NCBI GenBank assembly: GCA_002964805.2
Contig: PUDQ02000003.1
Span: 2,170,001-2,234,000, forward strand
Source of the DNA: Trametes villosa
Lineage: Eukaryota; Basidiomycota; Agaricomycetes; Polyporales; Polyporaceae
DNA length: 64,000 nucleotides
Direction: 5' to 3'
Below the pieces are notes generated by a model. It had not been told where the DNA came from, ran no database searches, and saw only the letters and a program-made list of their open reading frames with translations. Position 1 is the stretch's first letter. Each line of letters opens with the position of its first letter. Below, piece after piece: positions 21,183 to 32,400 of this stretch. The position numbers and the translations under genes are program-made.

Positions 21183-23259
21183 ATGCCTCCGTTGCGGGAA
21201 CAGCCTGGGCAGAACTATAGCGGTATGTCTGCGTTGCACACCGCGAACACGCTGTCGCTGACGTTGTCCCAGGACTTTGGACTTGGGCGGACGCTCTCGC
21301 CGCGGCCCCCACCTCGGACGACCTATGGGTTATCACGTCCCCGAACGTCGACTACATCCCCAGCCCTCCGATCGGGATCGTCGAAGTCATCCTCCGCTCC
21401 GACTGTAGATACGGCATAGTCGACCCGATCCAGTACCCGCAGGTGTACTCGGAGGGGTGGGAGTACTTGTGTATGATATCCCGACCGCATCCGGATCGCA
21501 TCAACGACCTAGCCCTCTCCTTCACGCCTTCCCGCGACGATTTCGTGCTGCTGCAAGGCTCTATCATCAAATGCCTCGGCCTGCTTCGACCTGAAGTGGT
21601 GCAACCCCTCAGCGACGTCGTCGATCAACTCACATGCTCCATCCACGCAATTCCCGTCGTGCATAACCATCTCGGCTGGTTGCACATGGCCATGCTCCAG
21701 GCGCGCGATCGTTTACGCCAGTTCCCCTGCACGTTCCGCGATGTCAGCCATGCAGGTCCGCGAAACGCAGCGGTACTGCCTGATGGCCCGCGCGTTCCTC
21801 GATTTCATGACCCTCAGCACCCCTGCCACGGGCGTGCGCCCCAATCCGGTCAATCGGCAGCTGATGGGTGCTTTCAGCACGGACCCGGCCATGGTCCAGC
21901 GGCTCTACGCCGCTGGCGTGCCTGTCTGGTATGTGCGCATGGACGTGTCCGTGCTCGCAGACGACCGGGTCCGCGCTGTTGTACCGCTCACGGCGCCGAC
22001 TGGGATATGTACGACGATCGGTGAGGAGAAAGGCGAGGTCTTGTACCGCGGGCTCGTCGGACCAAAGCATCTCGCCGCCATGGCGCGCGGAGGACACACG
22101 TACCTCGACATCTGCCGCGCGCCGCTCCTCGCCGTCGACCAGGATGGCGGGTACCCCTCGCCGATCGGCCAGAAGGAGCATAAGCGCAATGCGCGTGGGG
22201 AGCCGTCTCAGAGCGCAGGACCAGTGCGCAACGCGGGACGTAGCGAGCGGGGAGGCAGCAGTCGAGCATCGGCGGCTCCTTGTGAGTAACAACTCCGATG
22301 CCATGTATTATCACTAACTAACATCGCAAGTAGACTCGAAGCCGCACCCCAGCCAGATTCGGGGCGTCAACAAATTCGAGCCGACAGTCCACGACTGGAT
22401 GCCCGAGCCGCTGACTGCCTGGCAGAAGGCTATGGCCGCCGTCGACCTGTCCAGGCCCGCGAAGCCGCAGGGGGAAACGTGGGGTTATTGGATCCCGGAA
22501 CCCGGGCTGCTGCTGCGACCTTCGACGACGGACAGGCTACACCGCTACGTCGTCAACTGGGTTCGATTGCGATCGGCGTGGCTCTACGTCCTTCGTTTGC
22601 GGGAAGCTCGTGTCACGAGGGTCCCGACGCAGTGGTGGCGGGACATTCTGTACGGCGCCACCGGTCAAGGCGAGAAGGACCCGACTAAACGAACCGCCCA
22701 ACGGTGGCGTCAGATCGAGGATGTCTTCGGACAAGCCTTCGATCGCGTCGACTTCGATCCATCCCCATCTGGTGCCCCACTGTGGTTCAGGAAACCGATC
22801 TCGACGCTCAACACCCCCACCTGCCGTCCAATTATCTGGGAAGTCTGCGAACTCGGCTTCCGCCACGAACTGTTGGCCCTCGACCGCCTTCTCGTCACGT
22901 CGCGCGGGACTGGACTTACGGAAGAGCATCGAGAAGCACTCCTTGGGGAGGTGTTCCCCGATCGAGGTGTGTATAGCGTGTATGCGCTGCCTCACGTCGA
23001 CAAGGACCTCGGCGTGAAGGGTGGGTTAGGAGCCGACCTGCCGCACCGGCGTGTGGGAGCCCTAGAGGCTTTCCGGCGTGTGCTCGCTCGTTGGCCGCGC
23101 TGTCCCCCATCGATTCATGCGGCCCCGGCGTTCGGCACTCATCTCAAACCTGCGGAGATTGCTGCCCGCGAGGAAGAGCTAGCCAGCTTCTACGTCAACA
23201 CCTTCTTCGAGCACGCCGGTCGAGCACCAATAGTGCCGCATCGCTTCCCTATCGTCTAG
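21183..23259 (+). pseudogene. KDZ cargo: VPVWYVR-family hypothetical, frameshifted
   Basis: Exons 21183-21222, 21273-22281, 22334-23259 are one base too long for a single frame; the full product would be about 657 aa. The shift lies near 21742-21750, between LRQFPCTFRDV in one frame and AMQVRETQRYCLMARAFLDF in the next. Both halves are well conserved in style, so I read one extra base rather than an intron (the only possible intron would be 37 nt and would delete conserved sequence). The core ARAFLDFMTLSTPATGVRP, QLMGAFSTDPAMVQRLYAAG and VPVWYVR matches a very common agaricomycete hypothetical family. Other segments: WTWADALAAAPTSDDLWVI near the start and WGYWIPEPGLLLRPSTTDRL late. Function unknown; no catalytic motif seen. 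Confidence 0.65.
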
Positions 23260-23668
23260 CGGGACGCTCGCGCTGACCATTTCATGTACGAATACACCGT
23301 AGATAGCAATGTACCTGTAACTACCATAGCTGTATAGTAATTAGAGTCATGACATGCACGCTGACTGGAGAACAATGCGGACTGGCGGGGTACATCCAGG
23401 AGATGTCGTAGGCGGCGGCGAGAAGTTGGAGGCACTCGGGAGATCGGGGCTCGGGAGATCTGAGCCACTGCCCCTGGACGCTTGGGCCGGGGCATGGACC
23501 GTGGCACGCTTTGCCCCTGTGGGTGCGGTGGCCCACTCATTGTCTACCTGCGCCTGGTCGATGCGTCGCGGTCGGGAAGGGTACCCGCGCAGAGGTGGGC
23601 TCCTTCTCGACACGCCTGCTCTCGTATGCTCCTGGTACACTCTCCGCAACTCTCCCGACGGCCTTGCT

Positions 23669-26600
23669 ATGTATCGACGGGCACGCGGTAAGAAATTGGG
23701 CGCAGGCATTGCCCGCGGGTTCGACCATCATCGTCCTGTGGCCAAGACCTCGAAGTCCGAGGTCGACAAACATGGCCACCGGATGGTGATGGAGAAGCAG
23801 CTCGAGTACGACACTCCGGGGCCCTCGCAGAAGAGAGCGCGCACAGATGAGGATACCTCGACGGATGCGGGCCTGATGGAATCCGTGCTCGAGGGCGACG
23901 GCGGCGACGCGGACGATGGTGAACAGTCGGGCAGTCTAGGGCCACAACCGCAGGATTCGACCGCGAAGACTCCCCGCGAGAAGAAGGTGCGTCCCGCGTC
24001 CGCCGGGTGTACATATTCGTTGCTGATTCCTTCGACAGAACACGCCGTCGTACCAGATGAGACAGTGGCTCGCGCGCGAGGCGGACATCCTCGCTCGACT
24101 CTTACAGCGCGAGCAAGACCCCGGCATAGAGAAGCCCTGCGCGTGCGGCCTTCGCCCAGCCACGACCCGGTGTCAAGAGTGCGGCCAGAAGAGTCCTCAA
24201 TGCGAGGAGTGCATCGTTCGCGACCACCGCCACCTACCATACCACTGGATCGATCGCTGGAATGGACGGCACTTCGAACGCCTCGACCTTGCTGAACTCG
24301 GGCACATCTTGTACCTTGGCCACCGCGACGAACCCTGTCCCAACGCCTCAAGGACGGCCCGACCGATGTACTTCGTGGTCGTGCACACGAACGGTGTCCA
24401 TCGGTGCCAAATACAATACTGCCAATGCGCCGGGCACGACGAACCGGTGTATCAGCTCATCACCGCAGGTCTATGGCCATCAAGCCTGGATCGACCGGAG
24501 ACCGCGTTCACGCAAGCTCTACTGCGCCATTGGCACCTCGACTGGGACGTCTCGCACAAGAGCGCGCAAGATTTCTATCGCGTCCTACAGCGCCTGACCA
24601 ACAACGCAGCTCCGGAGACCGTGGAGGTGCGTACGAATGCGCCTGCTCCCTTACGACAACGTGAGCTCACTTCCTGCCTAGAACCGGTACAAGGACCTCC
24701 TCAGCGCGTCGCGAGTGTGGCGACACCTGACCATGGTCAAACGATCGGGTCGATACCACGGCGTCGTTCTACCTCATCGACCACAGCGCACGATCACCGT
24801 CCCGTGCTTTACCTGCCCCTAGCCAGACTTCAACCTGCCTGACGACTGGAAGGACACCCCGGACCGCCTCAAGTGAGTCGTTCGCTGATGCGCGCGTGTA
24901 CCTCAGGCTCACTCTGTCTTCCGCTCAGATATATATATCGCATCGTTATTGGCTGTGATGGGAACCACAGCTTGCACAAGAAGGCCAAGCGAGAGGACCC
25001 GGACGACGTCAGCCTCGCCGTCGACCAGGGGTACTTTGTGAACCACGAGAAGATGTCCCAATACCTGGAGAAGAGTTACGAGAACGAGGACACGGTATGT
25101 TCGTGGGCTCACTCCTCCGTCGCGCCTGGCTGACATCATTTAGCTGCAAACGTGTAGCGGCTTCCAGGTGCTCAAAACTTTGCGACCAGGGAAGTTCCGA
25201 TTCCTGGTCGTCAGCGGGATCATCGGGACGTTTTGTAAGCATGTTCTATTCCGCTCGGACGGCATAGTGGACATGCAAACCGGGGAACGGTAAGACCACA
25301 TCAGCGGCCATTGTTTGGCTGTGGCTCACGCTTTGCCCGCAGGAGTGGCCACTCATTGTACGCGATCATCGGCGCCCTGCGAGGCACGGAACTACTCGAG
25401 CAGCGTGCCCTGACATACGACGTTGCTTGCATCATTATTCGCAACATGCTCAAACGATGTCGCGAATACTTCCCCGCCATGGTCCCCATCGTCGAGAAGC
25501 TCATGATACTCCTACCCAAACTCCACCTCTACGCCCACAAAGACTTGTGTCAGATCGTCTATGCCCTCGCATTCGCATCCGGTTTCGGCCTGTCCCACGG
25601 CGAAGGCGTCGAGACCCCTTGGGCCGAGTTCAACATCGCAGGTCTCCCAACACGTGAGATGACCGCGGGCGGACGCCACGACGCACTCACGGACTTGTTC
25701 AACTTCTGGAATTGGTGCAAAGTCGAGCGAATGGGTACGCGTACGTTGTCTGAACCGCCTTTCAGAGCTGACTGCGAATACACAGCGTCTTTTCTTGCGA
25801 AGAAGCTCACCGAAGCGTACGACGGACAGCGCCGAACGACGCGATACTTCGCCGGTTTGACAGCTCTCGCGGGCCCTGCCACGGTGGCAGCATGGCTGCA
25901 AATCCCGTTCGACAGCGAAGCCCCCACACCGCTCACGTTCAGGGAGAAGGAGGCAGCTTTCGCGTCAAGCCCGTTCCTGGTCAATCGCACCGATCGTGAG
26001 TACTCTGACACGTCGCACCTCTAACGAGCGGCTAAGATGATCACAGTGCCCAGCGCCACCAGCGCGTACACCGTGCTCATCGAGGCACACCGGGATAACC
26101 CGCAGACGCACACGCGGCAGGTCCTCAGTCACCTGCGCAAGGAATACGCGAACTTCCTCAGGACGGCTCTGGACCTCGAGCAGGAAATGTACGCGCTGTG
26201 ACGTTGACTTAGCGGTGGAGGGTACTGACTGTAGTGACAGGTTGGCGCTGCGGGACAAGGACACGCTGAAGAAGGCGGCTGCGCAGGGCGAGCTTGTCGA
26301 CGACAACGCCGTCGCCTGTACGACCTGGACAGCCTGGCGGAAGAAGGTCGATCAGTGGCGAGTCATCCAGCGCAAGCTGATGCCCGGTCTCTGGACGGAA
26401 GCCTCAACCTCCGACAGCATACCAGCCCCGACCGATGCCGACGACACTCCAGATGACGTAGACGAGGACGACGAGGAGTACGTGGACGAAGGCCCGGCTG
26501 CATCCGCGAGCTCGGTGGCCACGGGTTCGGGGTCGCCTTCGAAGGCGCAGGAAGTGCTCGGCCTGCCGTCTGACCTCAGCGCTGCCGAGCGGCAAGACTT

Positions 26601-27572
26601 CGATGTGGAGACACTGGGCGAGTACGAGCGCCATTTACGCATAGGGCAGGCGTTCGACCTGCTCGACGACGTGCGCAGTGCTGTCAAGCATCTCGCCGCA
26701 TACATCGCAGAGAAGCAAGACGCCGGGCATACGACCAAGGACAACACACGGTCAGCGGATGTCTCCAAGTTCTCCCGCGCCCACTGCACACGCGTCGCGA
26801 AGCGGTACAACTACGTATACGACCGGATCCTCACACTGCGTGCTCATCCACCCTCGAAAACGGACCCGGACTTCTACCTCAAGCGCATCGACCTCGACCA
26901 CGACCTGACCATCACCAACCTCAAGGTCGCGCGCGAGAAGGGCGATAGTCGGCGCTCCGGCTCGTGGATCTGGTGGGCATTCGAGGACGCGATGGAGTCG
27001 TGCGGTCCTGCGCGTGCAGCGGGCAAACGGAAGAGGGCAGCGGACAATGCACGCGCTGACGTCCAGGAGCAACCCGAGGATCCTGCTAGTTGGCGTACGT
27101 ATGCAGCTCCGCCTTGGACGTGTCTGGCACTGACATCCATTACGTTCGTTAGTCGATAGGGCTCAATGGTTCCGCGCTTGGCAAGAGAAGCTGCGTTACG
27201 ATGAGGCCGTCAATATCGTCTGCGCCGACTTCCGCGCAACCATCCGAGGCTACGATCACATGGCGCGGCTGTGGCTGGCAGCGGCTACGCGCGCGGGCTC
27301 TCAGCCCGGCGAAGCAGCTTATGCCCATCAACATCATACGATGTTCAGCCGCATGCGCGATGAATGCCAGGCTCTCTACGACGGTGCGCGCAAGCCTGGC
27401 GTCGCGGGCGACACCACTGACCAGAGCAAGGTATAGTACTAATCCTTCCGCTACACTAGTATTCGACTGACTTGATTGGGTACAGTCTATAAGGGATGAG
27501 CTTGCCAAGCAGGCTCGCAACTCAGACATGGAGCAATGGACATCGGTTCTTCATTCGTTACACATGGACTAA
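23669..27572 (+). pseudogene. KDZ transposase with CxC2 cysteine cluster, one nonsense codon
   Basis: Transposase of the element. Exons: 23669-23986, 24039-24626, 24682-24872, 24929-25094, 25144-25289, 25343-25995, 26047-26197, 26241-27094, 27153-27430, 27486-27572; 1144 codons. The start is uncertain (ATGs also at 23354 and about 23783). N-terminal CxC2 zinc cluster: PCACGLRPATTRCQEC, CEECIVRDHRHLPYHWIDRW, then WNGRHFERLDLAELGHILYL. KDZ core: TCSGFQVLKT, GIVDMQTGERS, LTYDVACIIIRNMLKR, PKLHLYAHKDLCQIV, GEGVETPWAEFNIAGLPTRE and FNFWNWCKVERMG, which include the conserved acidic positions of the family. An in-frame TAG at 24820-24822 (codon 349) sits inside the conserved CPxxPQPxxNLPDDW segment where CAG (Gln) is usual, so it looks like a single C-to-T change. 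One intron (26198-26240) is only 43 nt. Confidence 0.8.
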
Positions 27573-27796
27573 TAGATACCCAAGTATGGCCGGGCCGACT
27601 ACTAGAGTTATGCTGATAGAAGACTGTACAACACCCTGATACTAATCTGTACCTACTCGACCTAATCTGTACTTAATCCTTCACAATAAACGATACTCTC
27701 TGTCCCCCTGCCCCTCGGGGACGGACTTAATCCTGACTTAATCGCGTGATCGGACGGACTGACTCTAATTTTTCAGCTCTCTAAGGCCCCGAATAG
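27573..27796. other. Right subterminal region of KDZ element
   Basis: Non-coding. Contains repeated CTAATCTGTAC and CTTAATCC motifs (about 27645-27745), echoing the TAATC motifs inside the left end near 14150-14290. No gene. Confidence 0.45.
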
Positions 27797-27851
27797 ATGG
27801 GGGGATTAATCCTGGATTTACATGATATGATAGGTAAGATAAGCAAACTAA
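27797..27851 (-). repeat. Right terminal inverted repeat of KDZ element
   Basis: Reverse complement pairs with 14063-14119 (blocks TTAGTTTG, TATCATG, GATTAA, CCCAT). The flanking gypsy reading frame loses homology here: the RNase H start reads LKPIDPQGLYLVC and then diverges, so the transposon end sits at the break. Confidence 0.55.
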
Positions 27852-29471
27852 GTACAGTCCCTGTGGGTCGATGGGTTTGAGAACTGGGGCCCGACACGCC
27901 AATGCCTTGATATTGTCAAGGCAGGCTTGATGGATGGGGCGCCAGTGAAACGGGACTCCGTTCCGACATATAGTCTCTAATGGGGACGTATATGCGGAGA
28001 CGTCCGGCATGAAATGCGCTAAGTACTGCACCAGGCCTAGGAACCGTTGCACTTCGAGTTGTGATCGTGGGGTCCTCCAGTCGCGGATGATGGTCATCTT
28101 GTCCGAATCGGCGTGCAGTCCTCGGTCATCGATCATGTGGCCGAGACAGTCCATCCTTTCGGAGTACAGGTCAAGCTTCGATCGACTGAGGTACAACCGC
28201 TGTTCACGCAAGCGGTCGAACACGAGTTTCAGATGTTCTTCGTGTTCCTCGACTGTACGTGAGAACACGAAGATATCATCCAAGTAGACGTGTACGAAGA
28301 CCCCAATGAATTCGCGGAAGATCCAGGTCATCAGCCGTTGGAATGTGCTAGGCGCATTGCAGTCGCCTTGCTGCATGACCTTCGACACCGCTGTCCCAAA
28401 TATGGTCGAGAACGCCGTCTTCCAGATGTCGTCGACTTCGATGCGGATTTGCTCATACGCGTCCGACATGTCAATCTTAGAGCGATATTTCGCGCGCGCC
28501 ACATCCTGCCGGATATTGTCCTGGTCAGGAAATGGCGTGACGTCCTTCTGAGTATTGTCGTTGCGCTGCCGAGCATCGATAACTGTGCGTAGTTTTCCAT
28601 TCTTCTTGAGAATGCATAGCAGTGGAGCGGCTTGGTGAGCGGGTTTCATCTCCCACCATCCCGCTTTGATGTACCGTCCCATTTTCTCCCGAAGCTCGTC
28701 ACGTATTGCGTCCGGGCATCGGGGGTGATGGTAATTATACTGCTTGTCCTCGTCAATTAGTGGAATTTTGTGGTTAATCTCCCGCATAGGAGGTAGTTCT
28801 AACGGTATGGGGCCTAGTAGGTCCTCACACTGTTGAAACCACTTCTCCCGTAGGGCCGGTATGCGGTTTGATCGGGGCGGTTCCAGTACTTCTCGCTCGG
28901 GTAGTTCCCTCAGGTGCGCGAGTGCCTCTTCTTGTATCAGGTCGTTCAGTCCATGACGGTCCACGTTACCATACCGGTCTCGTGGTGGTCCCTTGGACGA
29001 GTGCAGGCTGATGCGCTCCCGGTCGCCGATTTCGGGCATAGAGCTCGGGTTGCGGGGATCGGGATTGGCATTATGCCGATGTCTACGGGGATGTTCTGGG
29101 TCCGCTGGGTATACGATGTGTACGGATCGAGGCTTGGGAGTAGCTTCTGCGTCCACAGTGCTGGTAATGGGAGCCGTACAGGCGTCCCCGACGCGGTCGG
29201 CGCTCTGCGTCCCACTCGCCGTAGTTGCGCTATCGGCCGTAGGTCCCGCATTCTCCGTCGACTGAGGTGGATGAGGAGTATTGCTCCAAGCCTCGTCTGC
29301 ATTGTCTTCAACTTGTTTCGCGATTTTCGCAGTCATTATGTCTTCCACTATATACGGTAGGTGCCCTGGCAGGACGCGAGCGCGATCCGTTTCCAGAGTC
29401 GGTTCACCGTCGTCCTCGTCATCCTCGACCTGAGGTCGTGGCAATACACCCCCAGGCCGAGGTTCCGGACG
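27852..29471 (-). pseudogene. Gypsy pol: reverse transcriptase, truncated in RNase H
   Basis: Reads on the minus strand from just after the gag-protease stop. There is no ATG at the start of the frame (the first open codon considered is TTG at 29444), and the frame is the same as gag, so it is the continuation of one polyprotein behind a TGA. Reverse transcriptase motifs: YIKAGWWEMKPAHQAAPLLC, LRTVIDARQRND, SKIDMSDAYEQIR, MQQGDCNAPSTFQRLM, and the catalytic VYLDDIFVFS, followed by KLDLYSERMDCLGHMID and FLGLVQYLAHFMPDVSAY. It enters RNase H (APVLKPIDPQGLYLVC) and breaks at the KDZ terminus; the open frame runs on to 27765 through transposon sequence. RNase H, integrase and the 3' LTR are missing. 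Confidence 0.85.
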
Positions 29472-32400
29472 TCAACTGTTAACCTTCGGTCTCCGGTCCT
29501 CATTGCGAGGTGTCCGTTTTCCGCGGAATGCGTGGTCTTCGTCGTACGAGAACGGGGTGAACGATGTAGACCCTGTTCGGATGGTTCGATTGCTGAAATC
29601 GAGTACTACGCCATGTTCGTTCATGAATGGCGTTCCGACGATACAGTCATATCGGTCCAGATTAACTATGTCGAAGTAGTGTTCCTTGCGTATCCCGCAG
29701 ATGTCGATGGGTACGCGAGTTCCATAGCTAATTTTTGATCGACTCCCTGAACAACCAAGTTGTAGTACGACTTGGTTGTCGAGGGTGATGCGTTTGGCCT
29801 TGGATACGAACGCGAACTCCGGAGATATAGAGTCTGTCGTGCTGCCCGTATCGAAAAGTGTGTACGCCTGTACCCCGTTGATGTTGACTAAGGCGGTCAT
29901 GGTAGACGTGTTCGCTCGATCCCGGGATGGTCGTTGTGTGTCCGAATTCTTGCGTCGTACATTTGCCGAATGCACCACGCGGTTCGCGTGCAAGAGTACG
30001 ATGTCGTCGTCGTCGTCGTCCACAACGATGCGCCTCATGGCGTTCGTCCGGACGACCTCGTCTTCGTCGAGGACGTCGTCTTCCCGTTCGTCTTCCCACA
30101 TCGCGTGTGCCCGCTCTACTTCCGAACCCTCCCCTTCTGAGTCCGACTCCGCGGGCTCGTATTGGCTGCCGCCCCATCCATCGGGCTCGCGGTCCTCCTG
30201 GCCGTCCTGGCCCTCTGAGTCACTCTGCGCGTCGTCCTCGACCCGCTGCGCATGCATACGGGCGCGAGGCGGTCGCAGGGAAGTGTCCCGCTTGTGGTAC
30301 TCCGGGCATGCTGGGTCGTTCGAAAAGTGACCCGGCTTCCCACACGTGTAACAAGTACCACCGTTAGCCGGGGCGCGTGTTTTGCCCGACCCGTCGTCCT
30401 TGGCAGGAGGTTTACCTGTAGCGGCCCGGGGTGGGTGCGCGTCTGGACGGGGTCCGTCCCGCCGGCTGGTCCGTGGCTTGTCGTCGCGCTTCACCGCGGC
30501 CGAGCTAGTTTTGTTCTCAGACCGTTCGCGTGCGCGCAGTAGTCGACGAGACTCTTCAGCTTGGCGGGCGTGTTCGAGTATATCTTGCATCTTGCAGAAC
30601 TCGGGTCGCAGCCCGCGGTGGACTACCACGATGTTGTAAATCTCCATCGGGAGTCCATCCAGAAATCGACGCGCGAGTTCGTACGGGTTCGGGGGCATAA
30701 CCATGAGACGCGCTGCCTGCTTCAGGTTGGACGCGAAGCTGTCGACTCCCTCGGACGCATGATATTTCACGTTTTCGTAATCTTGAGTCGCCTTCGCCGC
30801 GGAGCTGGCATGGACAAACCGTCTGTGCATTGCGCAGATTGCTTGTTCAAACGTAGGGTAGTATGCGACCGTGGGGTGGTCGATTTCAAGGCTGAACCAC
30901 TCCTCGGCTGGTCCGGAGACTACCGTACGAAGTAGTCGCACCCGTTCGTCATCTGTTTCCGGTCCGCAGATGTTGTACGCTCGTAGCCATCCCAAGTACC
31001 CGTCCAGCCAGTTGTAGAACGCGTGATGGTCGTTCTCGCCGTTGTATTTCCCAGGCGGGTCGACCTTGGGTTGCTTCACTCCTTCAGGGAGTTTCTGCCG
31101 CCGGATACCGACCTTGAAGCGAATATTGTCGCACAGTTGCATGAGCATAGCGTCTTGATATCGGGCGGTGCCCACAGCAACACTAGCTACGGCGGACGGC
31201 ATTTCGTACCCAGTTTCTGCTCCTGTCACCCCATAGATAGGTGCTGGGAACCGAGGGTCTAGAGCCGCGGATATGGAGGCTCCGCCCGCGCGCGCACTGG
31301 GCGTAGCAAACTGGGCGGGAATGTACCCAGTCCCAGTATATGCTGATCGTGCGCGGTCCTCTCCATAATCTGGAGCCCTGGCTGTGGGATTGTCGAGCGG
31401 CGATTCTTGGAATCGTACTCGCTCGGGAGAAGGTTCCTCGAGCACTGGTCTCATGGCCGAGCGAACGCGCCGGTGTCGGTTAAGGCCCATGCGTACTCGA
31501 TCGTTGTACGCGTCGATGCCTTCGTCTTGATATCGGGGTGATATGACGCGTTCGCCGTAAGGCCCTGACGTTCGATCGGTACCGCCGCTTGTCGACGTTC
31601 CAAGATGTGGCGGGTAATCCCGCTGGGACAGTCGCTCACTTCCGCTATGGGCCTGGTCGTTCGTCGCGCTCCGGTCCCTACGGGATCCACTGGTCGAGCT
31701 TGGATTCCGACAATGTTCGCTTGCCGGAACCGATGTCCTGGTGGACGGAGCGCGGTGTGCAGACGCCGAGCTCTGGCGCGGGCCTGAGTCCATCCCATCC
31801 GCGCTCGCGCGTTGAGGTACCGGGTGCGGCGTCGAGTCTAAATACGCGCGGGACGCCGGGCGGTCGTGACCTTGAATGAGTTTCTTGGTCGAGTCCATTT
31901 CCACTGCGATGTCGCGCACAGTCTTCGCATTATCGTCCATAACACGATTGAGGCGCGATTGCATCGCCTGGACCTCATTGATATATTCCCGAACGAAGCT
32001 CTGGCCACGCTGGGCCAATGCGTCCAGCTCCTTCGCGTTCTCTGCGAGTTGGCGTTGCCTTTCGCTAGCTTGATACCGGAGCGCATCCTGATGCTCGAGT
32101 ATTGCCCGAGGATCGGTGCTCCGAGCTCGCGGCGGCTTCGACGTGCCCGGTTCGGTTCCTCCCTGGTATTCGGAACGATGCACGTGCTCTCCCGGTTCGC
32201 CGAACTGGTAGTCTCCCGCGTCATCCATTCGTGTCGGGGGTACACCGGTAGGTGTCGACGAGTGCACACCCGGGGCCAGAAAGTCGATTGGCGCCGCGCG
32301 TTGTGCCTTCGGGGCTGGCAGCGGTGAGGTAGTGCCTTCACCGCGCCAGTCCGCGTGATCCTTCGCCATTCCCGTGCGGCTCGGTACGCTGTCTATTGGA

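Larger units (their letters stand above)
14063..27851. mobile_element. KDZ-family DNA transposon, about 13.8 kb, four genes
   Basis: Boundaries are the imperfect terminal inverted repeats at 14063-14119 and 27797-27851. Inside are two minus-strand cargo genes (14360-17844, 18331-19915), a plus-strand cargo gene (21183-23259) and the KDZ transposase (23669-27572). Transcription diverges from about 20-21 kb. KDZ elements are established as large fungal transposons with CxC-domain transposases and variable passenger genes. The passenger families here are recognisable as widespread agaricomycete hypotheticals. The transposase has a stop codon and one cargo gene a frameshift, so this copy is probably non-autonomous now. 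No convincing target duplication was found. Confidence 0.6.

Noticed and set aside
14097..27825. CATGA as a 5 bp target duplication next to the KDZ repeats
   Set aside because: CATGA is present at both ends but lies within a longer inverted match that continues outward to TTAGTTTG, so it is part of the terminal repeat.
27765..27843. Extension of the gypsy pol frame to a stop at 27765
   Set aside because: The frame stays open by chance through the KDZ terminal repeat; the peptide after GLYLVC has no RNase H similarity.
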